This document shows, piece after piece, positions 19,429 through 30,062 of a stretch of DNA of 64,000 bases. Source of the stretch: Brachypterus glaber (lineage: Eukaryota > Arthropoda > Insecta > Coleoptera > Kateretidae); contig OY294045.1 of assembly GCA_958510825.1 (NCBI GenBank), forward strand, positions 94,114,988 to 94,178,987, written 5' to 3'. The position numbers and the translations under genes were made by a program. The notes under the pieces were generated by a model. It saw nothing but the letters and a program-made list of their open reading frames with translations. It had not been told where the DNA came from and searched no databases. Positions within the stretch are counted from its first letter, which is position 1. Every line of letters starts with the position of its first letter.

Positions 19429-21470
19429 TATAGTATATTAACGTACTAGTTTCATAACATACGTTTTTAGCGCACGAGTACAAGTTTAGAAAATGAGCCT
19501 CTTGTGGCTAGTTTTCTAAAGTACTAGTGCTCTAAAAACGTGCTATGAAACGAGTGCTTTATACAATTTTTTCTATTTTGATCTAAAATTTTAAAAAACT
19601 TAAATTTAATATGATGACTGATTTAGGGATTTTTGTTTCGAATTGACATTACAGTTTTCGCCATGTTTAAAATTCTAAGAACGTATATTATTTTGATATA
19701 TTTTATAGTCATTTCTTCTCTTTTCCACTGCAAGTAATCAAGCCACAATTTTAACACGGTAAAACATAACCTAAACACAAAATTTAGTAGAAAATTAAAC
19801 TTTAAACCGACGTTCACAATTGCACGGCAAACGTCAAGAGATAGGCTTTTGTATGTTGCCAACCCAACAGAAAAAAAAGTAGAGACCTCTTATGGGCCTA
19901 TAAGAACATGCCAAATGCGTGTGATTATCAGCTTATAAGAGTCGCAAAATAGAAAAAAGATATTATGGTTCTGGTGAAAGAAGCTGAATTTTGGATACGG
20001 TTTTGAATTTGGGACAAATTAAAACATCATGAAATTGCCGTCTTATATCGATAGAAAACAAAAACACATAGCAGAGATCTGCTCAACCCTCTGGAGGGTT
20101 ACTTTCTCAGAAAATGAAAAGGAGTTTCCCAATCAATAAATTTTTCAAACGTATTATACTTTATATGAGAAAGAAAAGCAAACTATACACAGAGAAATAA
20201 GTATTAAAAAGAAGTACTTTTTGATTTTTGGGGAATAGGGCTTTGGATCTGACTAAAATTGTTATCTAATTTTGCTGTGACGTTTCGACGATGGATTTTC
20301 GTCGTTTTCGAACAGAGAATTAAAGCCAAAGATTACACAGGTTTACAAAAAAAAATTTCAGGACTATTTGACCGGACAATGGTATTCCTAGGTATTTTGG
20401 CGTCCTGAATCAGATCCTAGGAACCTAGGAATACCATAGTCCGGTCAAATAGTCCTGACTTTTTTTTTGTAAACCTGTGTATTCATTGTCCATCGTCGAA
20501 ACGTCACAGCAAAATTAGATAACAATTTTAGTCAGATCCAAAGCCCTATTTCCCAAAATTTAAAAAGCTAAATTATACAAATCGGTCAAAAACTTTCAAT
20601 TTAAAAAGAAGTACGTAATATTCAGATAAAGTTGCTCAAAAGTTTGTATATTCACAAGCGTGTTAAATAATTAAATCAAATGTTTGCTTGAGTATTATTA
20701 ATATAATCAAGCAAACATTTCATTTAGATGCCTACTGAATATTTAAAATACTAAAATTAATGAAAAATAGTACCATGGGTACTATTTTTTTGGAAACCGG
20801 TACTAATTTAACTTTTTCCATTGCACAATATTATTAATTTGATTACTTAAATTACAAATAATTGATTTTTTTTAAATTAGTTAAATATATTTATGTCAAA
20901 AACTTGCAAGAATACTTGCAAGAACCCAGTAAAGGCAAAGGTCTATTTTTGTTTGTTTTTCTATTTTGCGACTCTTATAAGCTCATAATCATACGCTTTT
21001 ATAGGCCCATAAGAGGTCTCTACTTTTTTTTTCTGTTGGGTTGGCAACATACAAAAGCCTATCTCTTGACGTTTTTCGTGAAAATGTCAATGTCGATTTA
21101 AAGTTAAATTTTTTACAAATTTTTTGTTTGGGTTATTTTTTACCGTGTTAAAATTGTGGACTGGTTAATTGCAGTGAAAAAAGAAGATATGACTGTAAAA
21201 TATATCAAAATATCATTTGTTCTTAGAATTTTAAACATAGTGTAAACTGTAATGCCAACCCAAAACAAAAATCCCTAAATTAGTCATCAATTTAAATGTA
21301 AGTTTTTTAAATTTTAGAGTAAAATAGAAAAAACTGTATAAAGCACTCGTTTCATAACACGTTTTTAGAGCACTAGTATTTTAGAAAACTCGCCGCAAGC
21401 GGCTCCTTTTCTAAACTTGTACTCGTGCGCTAAAAACGTATGTTATGAAACTAGTACTTTAATATAATAT
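19429..21470. mobile_element. FB1 element with ~520-bp inverted arms
   Basis: The left arm (19429-19958) and right arm (20960-21470) are inverted copies. The outer end is TAGTATATTAACGTACTAG and the inner end GACTCTTATAAGCTCATAAT. Each arm has an outer stem-loop: TTTCATAACA and TTTTTAGCGCACGAGTAC pair with their complements around a GC-rich loop. Each arm also has an inner palindrome around CACGCAAAATGCGTG-like sequence. About 1 kb of unique sequence lies between the arms and contains another palindrome. Long arms suggest a foldback or Mutator-like non-autonomous element; no transposase is seen. Confidence 0.7.
20229..20556. repeat. ~330-bp palindrome in the FB1 centre
   Basis: The arms begin GGGAATAGGGCTTTGGATC and include CAGGACTATTTGACCGGAC and TGACGTTTCGACGATGG. 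They are near-perfect inverted copies meeting around 20395-20410. A 40-bp piece (TTTCGTCGTTTTCGAAC region) is present only on the left arm. Confidence 0.8.
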
Positions 21471-21476
21471 AAAATT

Positions 21477-21544
21477 TCCGCTTATTAAACGTTTATTATA
21501 CGTAACTTTACGTATAAACGTATAATAAATGTTTAATAAGCGGA
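21477..21544. repeat. Short hairpin MITE
   Basis: TCCGCTTATTAAACGTTTAT and its complement flank a short AACTTTACG-containing centre. A related half is visible at 44430-44455 (AATAAGCGGACATTTTATC). Confidence 0.7.
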
Positions 21545-21626
21545 CATATTAACAAAAAAATAACCTTTCTATTTACAAAAATATGTATCATAAATGCTAG
21601 GGAAGGTATATGTTATTATATAGGCT

Positions 21627-21675
21627 AACCAACCATTAATTATTATAGTATCATTATAATAATTAATGGTTGGTT
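21627..21675. repeat. Short hairpin
   Basis: AACCAACCATTAATTATTAT pairs with its exact complement around GTATC. The half-site AATTAATGGTTGGTT also occurs singly near 12330. Confidence 0.75.
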
Positions 21676-22156
21676 TGGACCAAGATACAAGATATTTATC
21701 ACAAATGCTTCATATAAGAATATGTTTTCTCTGTGTGTACAGAATGTTTAATATCAATAAATTAATACCTTATATATTTCTTCCAGGTTTCGTATTCCCA
21801 TAGAGAAATCCTTCGAATGACCTAATGGATGGGTATGTGCCTTTTTGCAGAACAGAAGTAATTATTACTGAGCATTTTCCGAAAAAAATAAAAACAAACA
21901 ATTGTATAAAATGTCCGATTGCTGTGCTTATCTTTTGAATTTCAGGCGTCACTAGGTCCGAAATTTCATGTACAAAAGCGTACACATTTTACGTATTCGA
22001 CTCGTTATTTTTTTATGACCGATCGTGTTTATTTTTAATCAATTTGCAATCCATTTGAATGACAAATTGTTTTGTTTATTTCAAAAAAATAATTTTCTTT
22101 ATTTAACATTTCAATTGCTATTTATATAATTAATTGGTATATAAGTTGCGCATTTT
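21676..22156. other. AT-rich stretch with one unplaced frame
   Basis: A minus-strand frame at 21770-21985 (71 codons) has no motif I recognise and no second copy. I do not call it a gene. Confidence 0.35.
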
Positions 22157-22470
22157 TAACCGACTTCCAAAAAGGAGGAGGTTATCAATTCCACGTGTGA
22201 CTGTTTTTTTTAATGCTTGATCCCATATAACTTTCGAACGGATGAATGGAATTTGATGAAACTTTTTGCAACTTAAAGAGAGCATTCATGAGGTATTCCC
22301 CTTTCGATCTGACGCTCGGATAATGCCGGGTAAGCCGGATAATTAAGATAAATCTAATCATTTTAACGCGATTTCACTTAAAAGCAGCTTAATTTGGTTC
22401 TAATAACAACCATATTTTTAGAGAAATATCGGATAACTCGGATAAGCCAGATAACTTAATTAAGGGGTCA
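22157..22470 (+). repeat. Dispersed arthropod repeat (ACCGACTTCCAAAAAGG end)
   Basis: The 5' motif TTTTTAACCGACTTCCAAAA followed by GGAGGAGGTTATCAATTC is a familiar start of dispersed repeats in many arthropod genomes. The interior has the direct repeat CGGATAAYNCSGRTAAGCC. The 3' limit is uncertain. No protein is encoded. Confidence 0.5.
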
Positions 22471-22705
22471 CTCAAATATTACAGCAGACTAAAAATCTTT
22501 TAAATTCCGCTAAAATTGATTCTGTGAAGCTGTAATATTAAAATACCAAGACAAAATGATAAAATTTGTGATTTTACCATAAGGCGTTGTTTGATTATTA
22601 CGCACTAATAGTGCATTGTCGTCAGCAGTTTGCCGAGATAAAAGGACCACTATAGTTTAGCTTAGTTGAAGTTACAAATCTAAAAAATAATATTTATCCA
22701 CGGCT

Positions 22706-22729
22706 GTGATTAATAGGCCTATTAATCAC
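22706..22729. repeat. Perfect 24-bp palindrome
   Basis: GTGATTAATAGG followed immediately by its exact complement. It may be the centre of a larger decayed hairpin. Confidence 0.8.
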
Positions 22730-22774
22730 GGGTCTGTAAAAATAAATCGTTTAAAATTTAAAACGACCATGGAA

Positions 22775-22900
22775 AAAGTATAGTATTCTACTCGCGTATA
22801 ATAGCTATTAATCATTCGGGTGATAAGGTCAGTCACCATTCGGCTCGTGTCCTAAAATTCACCCTCATTGATTAATAGCAATTATTATACGCTTATTGAA
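22775..22900. repeat. Hairpin repeat with GC-rich loop
   Basis: The arm at 22793-22823 (GCGTATAATAGCTATTAATC, then ATTCGGGTGA) pairs with 22859-22892. The loop holds CACCATTCGGCTCGTGTCC. This has the same architecture, AT-rich stem and CG-rich loop, as the other hairpin families in the window. Confidence 0.65.
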
Positions 22901-22907
22901 TAATATC

Positions 22908-23298
22908 GTCGGCTTACAAGTAAAGAGCACTAAGTCCAAAAACATGGTTTTGAGATATTGACAAATTTAACTTTCGCTGATGTTTTTTAATTTTTGTAAT
23001 AATTGTTACAAAAATGCACGTTTCGCCAAACAAACACTAACTCGCTTAGTGCAGAAACATTTGAAATAATCTACAAGTAAAACGCACTAAGTGCACTAAG
23101 TGACTTAGTGCCTATTGCCAGATAAAATTTTATTCAAAATCAAACTGGTGCGTTTTGTATAGTGGGTAACTCTCTTGGCAGTCCACCTAGAAGTTAGTTC
23201 GGTTTACCTGTACATAGATCATCAAATATTAATTACAGTACCCTAAAAATCCCATTTTTGCAAAAAAGTGACTTAGTGCCTTTTACTTGTAAGCCGAC
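22908..23298. mobile_element. MITE-E copy 1
   Basis: Inverted ends GTCGGCTTACAAGTAAAGAG and the complement of TTTTACTTGTAAGCCGAC define it. The interior iterates CACTAAGTGACTTAGTGC-type motifs, as possible transposase-binding repeats. A second copy at 63042-63364 shares the same 7 bp before the end (TAATATC), so either the true end lies further out or the target site is constrained. It is non-coding. Confidence 0.8.
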
Positions 23299-23462
23299 TT
23301 TTCCTGCTTTTGTTTTGATCTCACTATCTATCTATCTCTATATTAAAATTGTAGTTATAACATATTATATTATAAATGTATTTTTTCTGCATGCATAGCA
23401 CACAAGCTTGAAGCTTAGGCGATGTATGCAGACAACTATGTTATATGTTATCTGTCAATAAA

Positions 23463-23490
<28 letters not shown>
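23299..23490 (+). mobile_element. LINE 3' end with (ATT)n tail
   Basis: The sequence has the form of a LINE 3' untranslated region: an internal inverted pair (GCACACAAGCTTGAAGCTTAG), then CAATAAA, then about nine ATT units (23461-23488). No coding part remains. The assignment rests on the tail structure shared with the coding LINE copies in this window. Confidence 0.5.
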
Positions 23491-23493
<3 letters not shown>

Positions 23494-24021
23494 TATGTTG
23501 GTAAACAAAATAATGAAAACGATACAGGAGAAAGCATTCTTTTCTTGCCAGTATTATTTTCTCTTAAAAGTTTTAAAGTCAAGATTAATGTGTGTTACTA
23601 ATTGGTCCCAGTAGAAAATGCTTTAAATAGACTAGCGATATTTTATTACTTAAATTTTTATTCATTTAATTACTCTGCGTAATCATTGACCTAATTTCCC
23701 ATTTTCTCCTAAGAAATATTTTAATTTGGATTATAAATTAAAGCACGAAAGTTTTGGGGTAAAAGCGGGCAAAACTTTTTTAATATACATTTTATATTAT
23801 AGAAACTATAAGAAAATAGTAACTAATTATATTCTTTAATTAATTATGGGGTTTTGGGTCAGGTGGTCTTTCTCACACAGTATTTATAGAAGTTTTATAC
23901 CATAAAAAAATACCATACGATAAAGATGTATTAGGGTGCACCGAAAAAAACAAAGTTGCTAATCGACTATGCGGTAAGTGCAGGGAGTTAAATTTGAAAT
24001 CGACTGGTAAAATTATTTTTT

Positions 24022-25118
24022 CGATAAAAAACCTCTAGACCCCTTCTCAACGGCCCCGAAGTTTCCTAGTTTTTTTAGACATATAAAGTTGTAACCTTAG
24101 GACTTACTTTTTTGACTACTCTGTAGGCTTAACCTAACCAAAAATTATAAAATTGACAACTATGTCATTTTTAAAAATTCATTATAGTATATTAAAGTAC
24201 TAGTTTCATAACATATGTTTTTAGCGCACGAGTACAAGTGCTCTAAAAACGTGTTATGAAACGAGTGCTTTATACAATTTTTTCTATTTTGCTCTAAAAT
24301 TTAAAAAACTTACATTTAAATTGATGACTGATTTAGGGATTTTTGTTTCGAATTGGCATTACAGTTTAAACTATGTTTAAAATTCTAAGAACAAATGATA
24401 TTTTGATATATTTTACAGTAATCTCTTCTTTTTTCACTGCAATTAACCAGCCCACAATTTTAACATGGTAAAAAATAACCCAAACACAAAGTTTTGTAAA
24501 AAATTAAACTTTAAATCGACATTGACATTTGCACGCAAAACGTCAAGAGATAGGCTTTTGTATGCTGCCAACCCAACAGAAAAAAAAGTAGAGACCTCTT
24601 ATGGGCCTATAAGAACACGCAAAATGAGTGTGATTATGAGCTTATAAGAGTCGCAAAATAGAAAAATGCATTTAATTTTTAAAAAAACATACCAAGTACG
24701 TGTATAGTATACATTATACATTTATAATGGAACAATATACATTATTTAAACTATTAACAAGCCGTGAAGATATTTCTGATAGAAGATATTGGTTATTTTA
24801 TCCACATTAACTTTACGATCTTCTTATCACTTTCCATATCCGTTTATTTCTTTATGTTTTCCTTAGTTTATGTTGCTTGTTTTATGTAATTTTTTACTAC
24901 TACTACTATTTTAGTTGTTTTATTTTTATCATCGGTGATTTTTTAAGTGATTTTAAGTTTTTTCTTAAAGTTGAAATGACCTAGCTGTCAATTTTATAAT
25001 TTTATGATTTTTACAGAGTAGTCAAAAAAGTAAGTCATAAGGTGACAACTTTATACACTATTGTCTTAAAAAAAAACTAGAAAACTTCGGGGCCGTTGAG
25101 GAAAGGTCTTTTATCAAA
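24022..25118. mobile_element. Inverted-arm element interrupted by FB1
   Basis: The arms 24022-24165 and 24983-25118 are inverted copies, sharing CAACGGCCCCGAAGTTT, GACTTACTTTTTTGACTACT and TATAAAATTGACA. The FB1 copy at 24184-24663 lies just inside the left arm. No terminal duplication could be read. Confidence 0.6.
24184..24663 (+). mobile_element. FB1 single arm, copy c
   Basis: This copy runs from TAGTATATTAAAGTACTAG to GAGTCGCAAAATAG and matches the left arm at 19429-19958, without an opposite arm nearby. The outer hairpin is shortened compared with other copies: its central GC-rich part is deleted. Confidence 0.75.
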
Positions 25119-25317
25119 AGGATCAATTATACCAAAAGAAAATAAAAAAATGAAAGGTTTATTTTGAATTTTTTTTTACATTTTTTTTTATTTTTCGTTT
25201 TTCGCAAAAAGAATATTTAATAAAAAAAGTTAAAAAATTAAAAATATAAAATTAAAGTTTTTTTGAAAACTTTTTATTGGATTTTTTTTTGTATTTTTGT
25301 ACCTCTGGGTGGAATAA
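25119..25317. other. A/T-run-rich stretch
   Basis: Only homopolymer-rich sequence is seen here. Confidence 0.4.
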
Positions 25318-25350
25318 ATGATTATTATTATTATTATTATTATTATTATT
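25318..25350. repeat. (ATT)n microsatellite, 3' side of the RLE LINE
   Basis: About ten ATT units lie at the 3' end of the minus-strand LINE fragment. Confidence 0.9.
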
Positions 25351-25379
25351 TTTTTTATTTTTTTTTTTAATAGCAAAAG

Positions 25380-26106
25380 CCTAACCAGACGGATCCTCCT
25401 GAGCTCCGATGCATCAGGCGATGCGCTGGTAATTAAACCAATGATTACTCCCCACGTCCGTGAGGTAAGTAGTCATTGGGGACGATTCTCGTGTGCCCTG
25501 AGTAGCCGTAACGATCCAAGCCTTCTGCATGCAAGTTCTCGGCCGATTCATGGCATGCCGGTATGGTTTTGAGTGCTGAAAGGAAGGTTTGTCTCATACC
25601 ACCAAGGGATCCTATTATCAGCACCACTAGTCTGATAGAATGGCCTGGATACAGCCTACGGAGCTCAAACAGCAGATCTTGATATCTTGTCCGTTTTTCC
25701 TCCTCCTTCAAGACAATGTTTATTTCAGCTGGAGCTGAAAATTCAATAACAAACATTGTCTTGGTACGAATATCGAGGAGGACAACATCAGGCTTGTTGT
25801 ATTTGCCTGAGGGTGGGAAACAAGTAGTTCCAGTAGATGCGACACTTCTCGTTTTCCACCACGGACTCGATTTCCTCTGAAATATAAGGCAGCACTGGTG
25901 TTTCGTCTATCCCATACGAGTGTCTAAGAAAGTAGTACAGCACTCGTAGGGCCGCATTGTGTCTATGGATATAGGCGGAGACTGCGTATGTGCTACATGC
26001 AGAAAGTAAATGCATTATAGTCTCCGGTGTCTTATGACAAGCCCTGCAGTTTATATCAGGGACCTCTATACCCATGACGCGGCTTCGATAGACTAACTAA
26101 GCTAAA
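25380..26106 (-). pseudogene. RLE-type LINE, C-terminal zinc knuckle and nuclease, frameshifted
   Basis: Two minus-strand frames follow each other. The first (26096-25788) has LVYRSRVMGIEVPDINC, CRACHKTPETIMHLLSAC (a CCHC knuckle) and YIHRHNAALRVLYY. The second, in another frame, has KYNKPDVVLLDIRTK and MFVIEFSAPAEIN, a PD...E-type nuclease core, and ends at 25445. The frames overlap near 25788-25815, where one or two bases have been lost or gained. CCHC followed by a restriction-like endonuclease is the C-terminal layout of the R2/R4/NeSL group of LINEs. The copy is 5'-truncated and lies in ATT repeats on both sides. Confidence 0.8.

Positions 26107-26169
<63 letters not shown>
26107..26169. 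repeat. (ATT)n microsatellite, 5' side of the RLE LINE
   Basis: About 21 ATT units directly abut the 5' truncation point of the minus-strand LINE fragment. Confidence 0.95.
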
Positions 26170-26172
<3 letters not shown>

Positions 26173-26419
26173 AATATCTCCAATTAATAAATGCGATTTT
26201 TAATTCGCGTCTGTGCTTTAAAAATAATTTATTTTAATATATTCCATAAAATTTGCAGATTAAATTTCTTATTATTTTAAACGTGTCGCATAATCTGTTC
26301 ATAATAAATATAATGACCCATGAAAAGGTGATAATTACCACTCCGCCTATAAGAATTTTTAACAAGCCTCCTTGAAATAAAAGCACTGACAAACAGCGCC
26401 ATTAGGGTGGTTCTTAAAA

Positions 26420-27306
26420 ATAGTATATTAAAGTATACTAGTTTCATAACACCTGTTTTTAGCGCACGAGTACAAGTTTAGGAAACGAGACGCTTGCGAC
26501 GAGCTTTCTAAAGTACTAGTACGCTAAAAACGTTTTATGAAACTAGTGTTTTATACAATTTTTTCTATTTTGCTCTAAAATTAAAAAAAAAAACTTACAT
26601 TTAAAATGATGACCAATTTAGGGATTTTTGTTTTTGGTTGGCATTACAGTTTACACTATGTTTAAAATTCTAAGAACAAATATTTTGATATATTGTTGCC
26701 AACCCAACAGAAAAAAAAGTAGAGACCTCTTATGGGCCTATAAGAACACGCAAAATGCGTGTGATTATGAGCTTATAAGAGTCGCAAAATAGAAAAAAAG
26801 TATTTTTCTATATTTCCACTCTTATAAGCTCATAATTACACGTATTTTGCGTGTTCTTATAGGCCTATAAGAAGTTAGTACTTTTTTTTCTTTCAGGTTG
26901 GCAAGACAGGACAAAAGAATACCGCTTGGCGTTATCCGTGCAAATGTTAACACCGCTTTTAAGTTTAGTTTTCTACGAAATGTTAAAATTGTGACTTGGT
27001 TACTTGCAGTGAAAAAGAGAAGAGCTGACTATAAAATATATCGAAATATCGTTTGTTCTCTGAATTTCAAACATTGCGAAAATTGTAATGCCAACCCAAA
27101 ACGAAAATCCCTAAATCAGTCATCAATGTAAATGTGAGTTTTTTAAATTTTAGAGCAAAATAGAGAAAATAGTATAAAGCACTCGTTCCATAACAAGATT
27201 TTAGCGCACTAGTACTTTAGAAAACTCGCCACAAGTAGCTCCTTTTCTAAACTTTTACTCATGCGCTAAAAACGGGTGTTTTGAAACTAGTACTTTAATA
27301 TACTAT
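26420..27306. mobile_element. FB1 pair, inner ends adjacent (copies d and e)
   Basis: Copy d (26420-26803, with about 150 bp deleted inside) and copy e (26804-27306, inverted) meet at their inner ends, giving an element with outer termini TAGTATATTAAAG at both sides. Each arm keeps the outer stem-loop with GC-rich loop. Outside lie inverted pieces of another repeat (GGTGGTTCTTAAAA on the left, TTTTTAAGGACCACCCC on the right, near 27430), so the pair may sit in a further element. The small frames inside are not under visible constraint. Confidence 0.75.
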
Positions 27307-28325
27307 TATTGTGCCCCCTTTATAGGGCTTGATACGGCACGTGTTAGAGCTATCGACCTGAAATTCGGTACACGAATTTTTTAGAGAACTTGGAACAAAC
27401 TTATGCGAGGTCTTGAAAAATTGATTTTTTAAGGACCACCCCAAGCGCTATAAAAAGGGAATAGTTGCAAACGTTGCAAAAAAAAAGTGACTTTAACATA
27501 GAGAAGCTTTAGGATTTACGAGTTTTTCTTTAAATTCTGATATACAATACAAAAGAGGGAGAGATAAGCGAGAAAAAAAGAAAGTTGAAATTATTTAACT
27601 TTTTTCTTTGTTTTACTAGTTTTTTATTTTATATTTGGTATTATTTTCTTTTTAGGGTTTTATTATACACCATAAATAAAAATTGATTAAATAGGGCAAC
27701 TTATACACTGGGAAAAATTATTGGTTATCATAACTGAGTTTACGCCGAATACTGGATATAACACAATATAGTATATTATGTTAACGCAATGTTTATTTAA
27801 AAATGCGCCTTTATTGTTAATAATTTATTGCTCGTATAATAATGATAATAATAAATTAACTTAAGACATACAATTTTTTATCTTCAGAGTAAACTACCTT
27901 TATCAAGATAGCTAGGTAATTTTATGATTTTAATATAATAAGAAAGTTTGATATATTATACATATTTATGCCATAAAATATAGAGTCTAGGCATTTTTAA
28001 GTAAATGGTAAAGAATGTTTAAATTTTTGTGGCAGCGTTATTTTACAGCAGTGTAATATAGTTAAAATTTAGAATATTATACTGTTGGTAATATCTTGCC
28101 TGGTAAGAAAATTTATCACATTTTCACAAATACCTGAACTACAGTCTGTTCAACAAGAGCGTGTCTTTGATTATTCAAAAAATTTAAAAGGTACCTCCGC
28201 CATATTTTACAGCGTAATTCTCCTATCTCTGTACTATTTCTGTAGCATTGATTTCTTACCGTAATAGTCGAATTGTCGTGACGAGCACGCGTTAAAGAAA
28301 ATCAGTTTGGTTTACTCCAAGAGAT
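27307..28325. other. Intergenic stretch, remnant TIR-like motif near 27430
   Basis: Apart from AAGGACCACCCCAAG near 27438, which mirrors the motif left of the FB1 pair, I see no feature. The last ~180 bp may belong to the 5' part of the Tc1-like element. Confidence 0.4.
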
Positions 28326-28952
28326 TTGAGGCGGTCGACCGCGGTCTTTTTGTGCCTGCATCCGCGAGGACCTAAATTAAAGGTCACCAATGCATCAAAA
28401 GTGATTAAGAAGTCTTACTGTGAAATGCATTTTTTCCAGCGCACAGTTAGGTACCCAGTAAAAATTCATGTTTGGGGATGCTTTTCAGAACGTGGATTTT
28501 GTTGCCTAAAGTTGTTTACTGAGAATTTGAACGCTCAGAAAGCTTTGAAAACTTACCAGCGTGGACTTAGAAAGTCAGTAAAAAGGATGTTTAGATCCAA
28601 AAACAAAGATTGTATATTGCAAGACGAAAATGATCCAAAACACCGCAGTCATCTCTGCACCGACTGGAAGAGGAAAAACGGCATCACAACGTTACTTTGG
28701 CCTTCACAACCACCGGATGCAAATCCGATCGAAAACGTGTGGGGGCTTTTCAAGTTCAAACTTGAAGGAACAAAACTGCTGAATTTGAAGCAGCTCACAG
28801 CAGCCATTCGTGATAAATGGAGGTCGATGACAGTAAAATACGCAGAAAGTATGCCAAAAAGGTTTCAAGCTATTCTGGATAACAAGGGAGATGGTGTACC
28901 TAGTAGGAGAGAAATAGTATTTTTTATCTACTTTTATAATGTCTATTTTTAA
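28326..28952 (+). pseudogene. Tc1/mariner-like transposase, C-terminal two-thirds
   Basis: The frame opens near 28326 without an ATG and stops at 28950-28952. It shows IHVWGCFSERGF, the middle acidic motif ILQDENDPKHRS, and WPSQPPDANPIENVWG with the final acidic residue, then MPKRFQAILDNKGDG: the order of a Tc1-type DDE transposase. The DNA-binding N-terminus and the first catalytic aspartate are missing or scrambled; GGRPR in another frame near 28330 may be a remnant of the linker. The middle motif reads QDEND where QQDND or similar is usual, so either the aspartate is displaced by one residue or the site is mutated. The copy cannot be active as it stands. Confidence 0.85.
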
Positions 28953-29073
28953 AATATAAACTAATTACTACATAAAATTTTTAAATTTTAACTATTCAAA
29001 TTAATCGAACTGGTCAAATACAGTAATTAGTAAAATTCCTAAGTTTATTTAAATAGCAAAAATTTCGTACGTA
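28953..29073. other. Downstream of the transposase remnant
   Basis: AAATACAGTA near 29015 could be the right terminus of the Tc1-like element, but a matching left terminus (possibly ACAGTCTGTTC near 28140) is only weakly similar. Confidence 0.3.
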
Positions 29074-29352
29074 CCCGGTGATCCAGAATTCCCGCACTCG
29101 TAATTTTTCTCGAAAAATAAATATATTAAAAAAAATCAATCACAAATAAAAAATCGTTTACCATGGGGAAAAAAATATAGAGGTCGCTACAGGGCCAACG
29201 AGTGTTATTATGAAAGCGTCATATGGTATTTAACTTGTAGTAATACTACAATGTAGTATAGGTGAGACTATAAAACATGGTTCCTAATTTTTTTTAATAT
29301 CCCTTTCCATTTTCGAGAAAAATGACGAGGGCGGGAATTCTGGATCGCCCTG
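29074..29352. mobile_element. 279-bp MITE with TA duplication
   Basis: TA at 29072-29073 and 29353-29354 bounds inverted ends of about 45 bp: CCCGGTGATCCAGAATTCCC on the left and the complement of CAGGGCGATCCAGAATTCCC on the right, continuing into TTTTTCTCGAAAA. It is non-coding and probably a Tc1/mariner-type MITE. It lies just downstream of the Tc1-like transposase, but I see no proof that it belongs to that family. Confidence 0.9.
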
Positions 29353-29533
29353 TACCTTTAATTATTTCTAAATTATTTTTAGTTAAAAATATAACATTTT
29401 TAATATCGCTGATATTTTATATGTAGTAACTAACTATTTACTATTTTTGTTAAAAAAAAGTGTAATAATTATTTATTTTAGAAAGTTACACATTGTCATG
29501 GAGATCAATTAAGATAAATACATTTGAACGGTA

Positions 29534-29807
29534 CAGGGGAAAAACTAGGTAGACCATTTTTGAGCGAAAACGGGTTGATAATGCCATCCTGTGGTTATTA
29601 AAGTCTACTTTCCGAATCAGCTATCATCGTTCGTGCAAAACACCGTCATTCACTCTAAAAGACGTTTGAAAATATGCGGTAGTCCAACAAACGCGTGTCC
29701 GGTGCAATCACCTGTCATATTATGACAGTTTCATCCATGCATTGGAAAACTTTGAAAAGCATTTAACACAAAATCAACTTTTTTGAACTATCGGGGGTTT
29801 TCCCCTG
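29534..29807. mobile_element. 274-bp MITE with TA duplication
   Basis: TA at 29532-29533 and 29808-29809 bounds inverted ends CAGGGGAAAAAC and the complement of CAGGGGAAAACC. The interior is somewhat richer in GC than its surroundings and non-coding. Confidence 0.85.
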
Positions 29808-30062
29808 TACCCTTCATATGTATTGTAAATTTTCTATTTTTTTTTTCATATTATTATTTTACACTGCACACTGTAAAATTTACAGAATAATAAATTTTAG
29901 TTTTATTTAATTAGTTATTTTATTTTGGAAATAGTCTGATCATATACAGTTTGGAATTTTAAAAATAAATAAATTCGATACCTCCGAAAATAATATATTT
30001 TAGAAAAAATCGTCGATTTTTATTTTGAGCGTCTTTTGATTTTACTCATCAAAACTAGAGTA

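Noticed and set aside
19623..19862. 79-codon minus-strand frame shared with 49760-49999
   Set aside because: Similarity covers the whole FB1 element, including clearly non-coding hairpins. Other copies break the frame, and no protein family is recognisable.
20229..20556. Further hammerhead ribozyme in the palindrome (CGTCGAAACGTC)
   Set aside because: GAAA is present, but no CUGANGA core lies at the required distance on either strand.
21770..21985. 71-codon minus-strand frame
   Set aside because: No motif, no second copy and no splice or promoter context; it could be chance in AT-rich DNA.
25318..25572. 84-codon plus-strand frame
   Set aside because: It begins in the ATT microsatellite and is opposite the LINE frame.
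28141..29023. Full Tc1-like element with inverted ends
   Set aside because: The proposed ends (ACAGTCTGTTC and AAATACAGTA) are too dissimilar to support borders; only the coding remnant is called.
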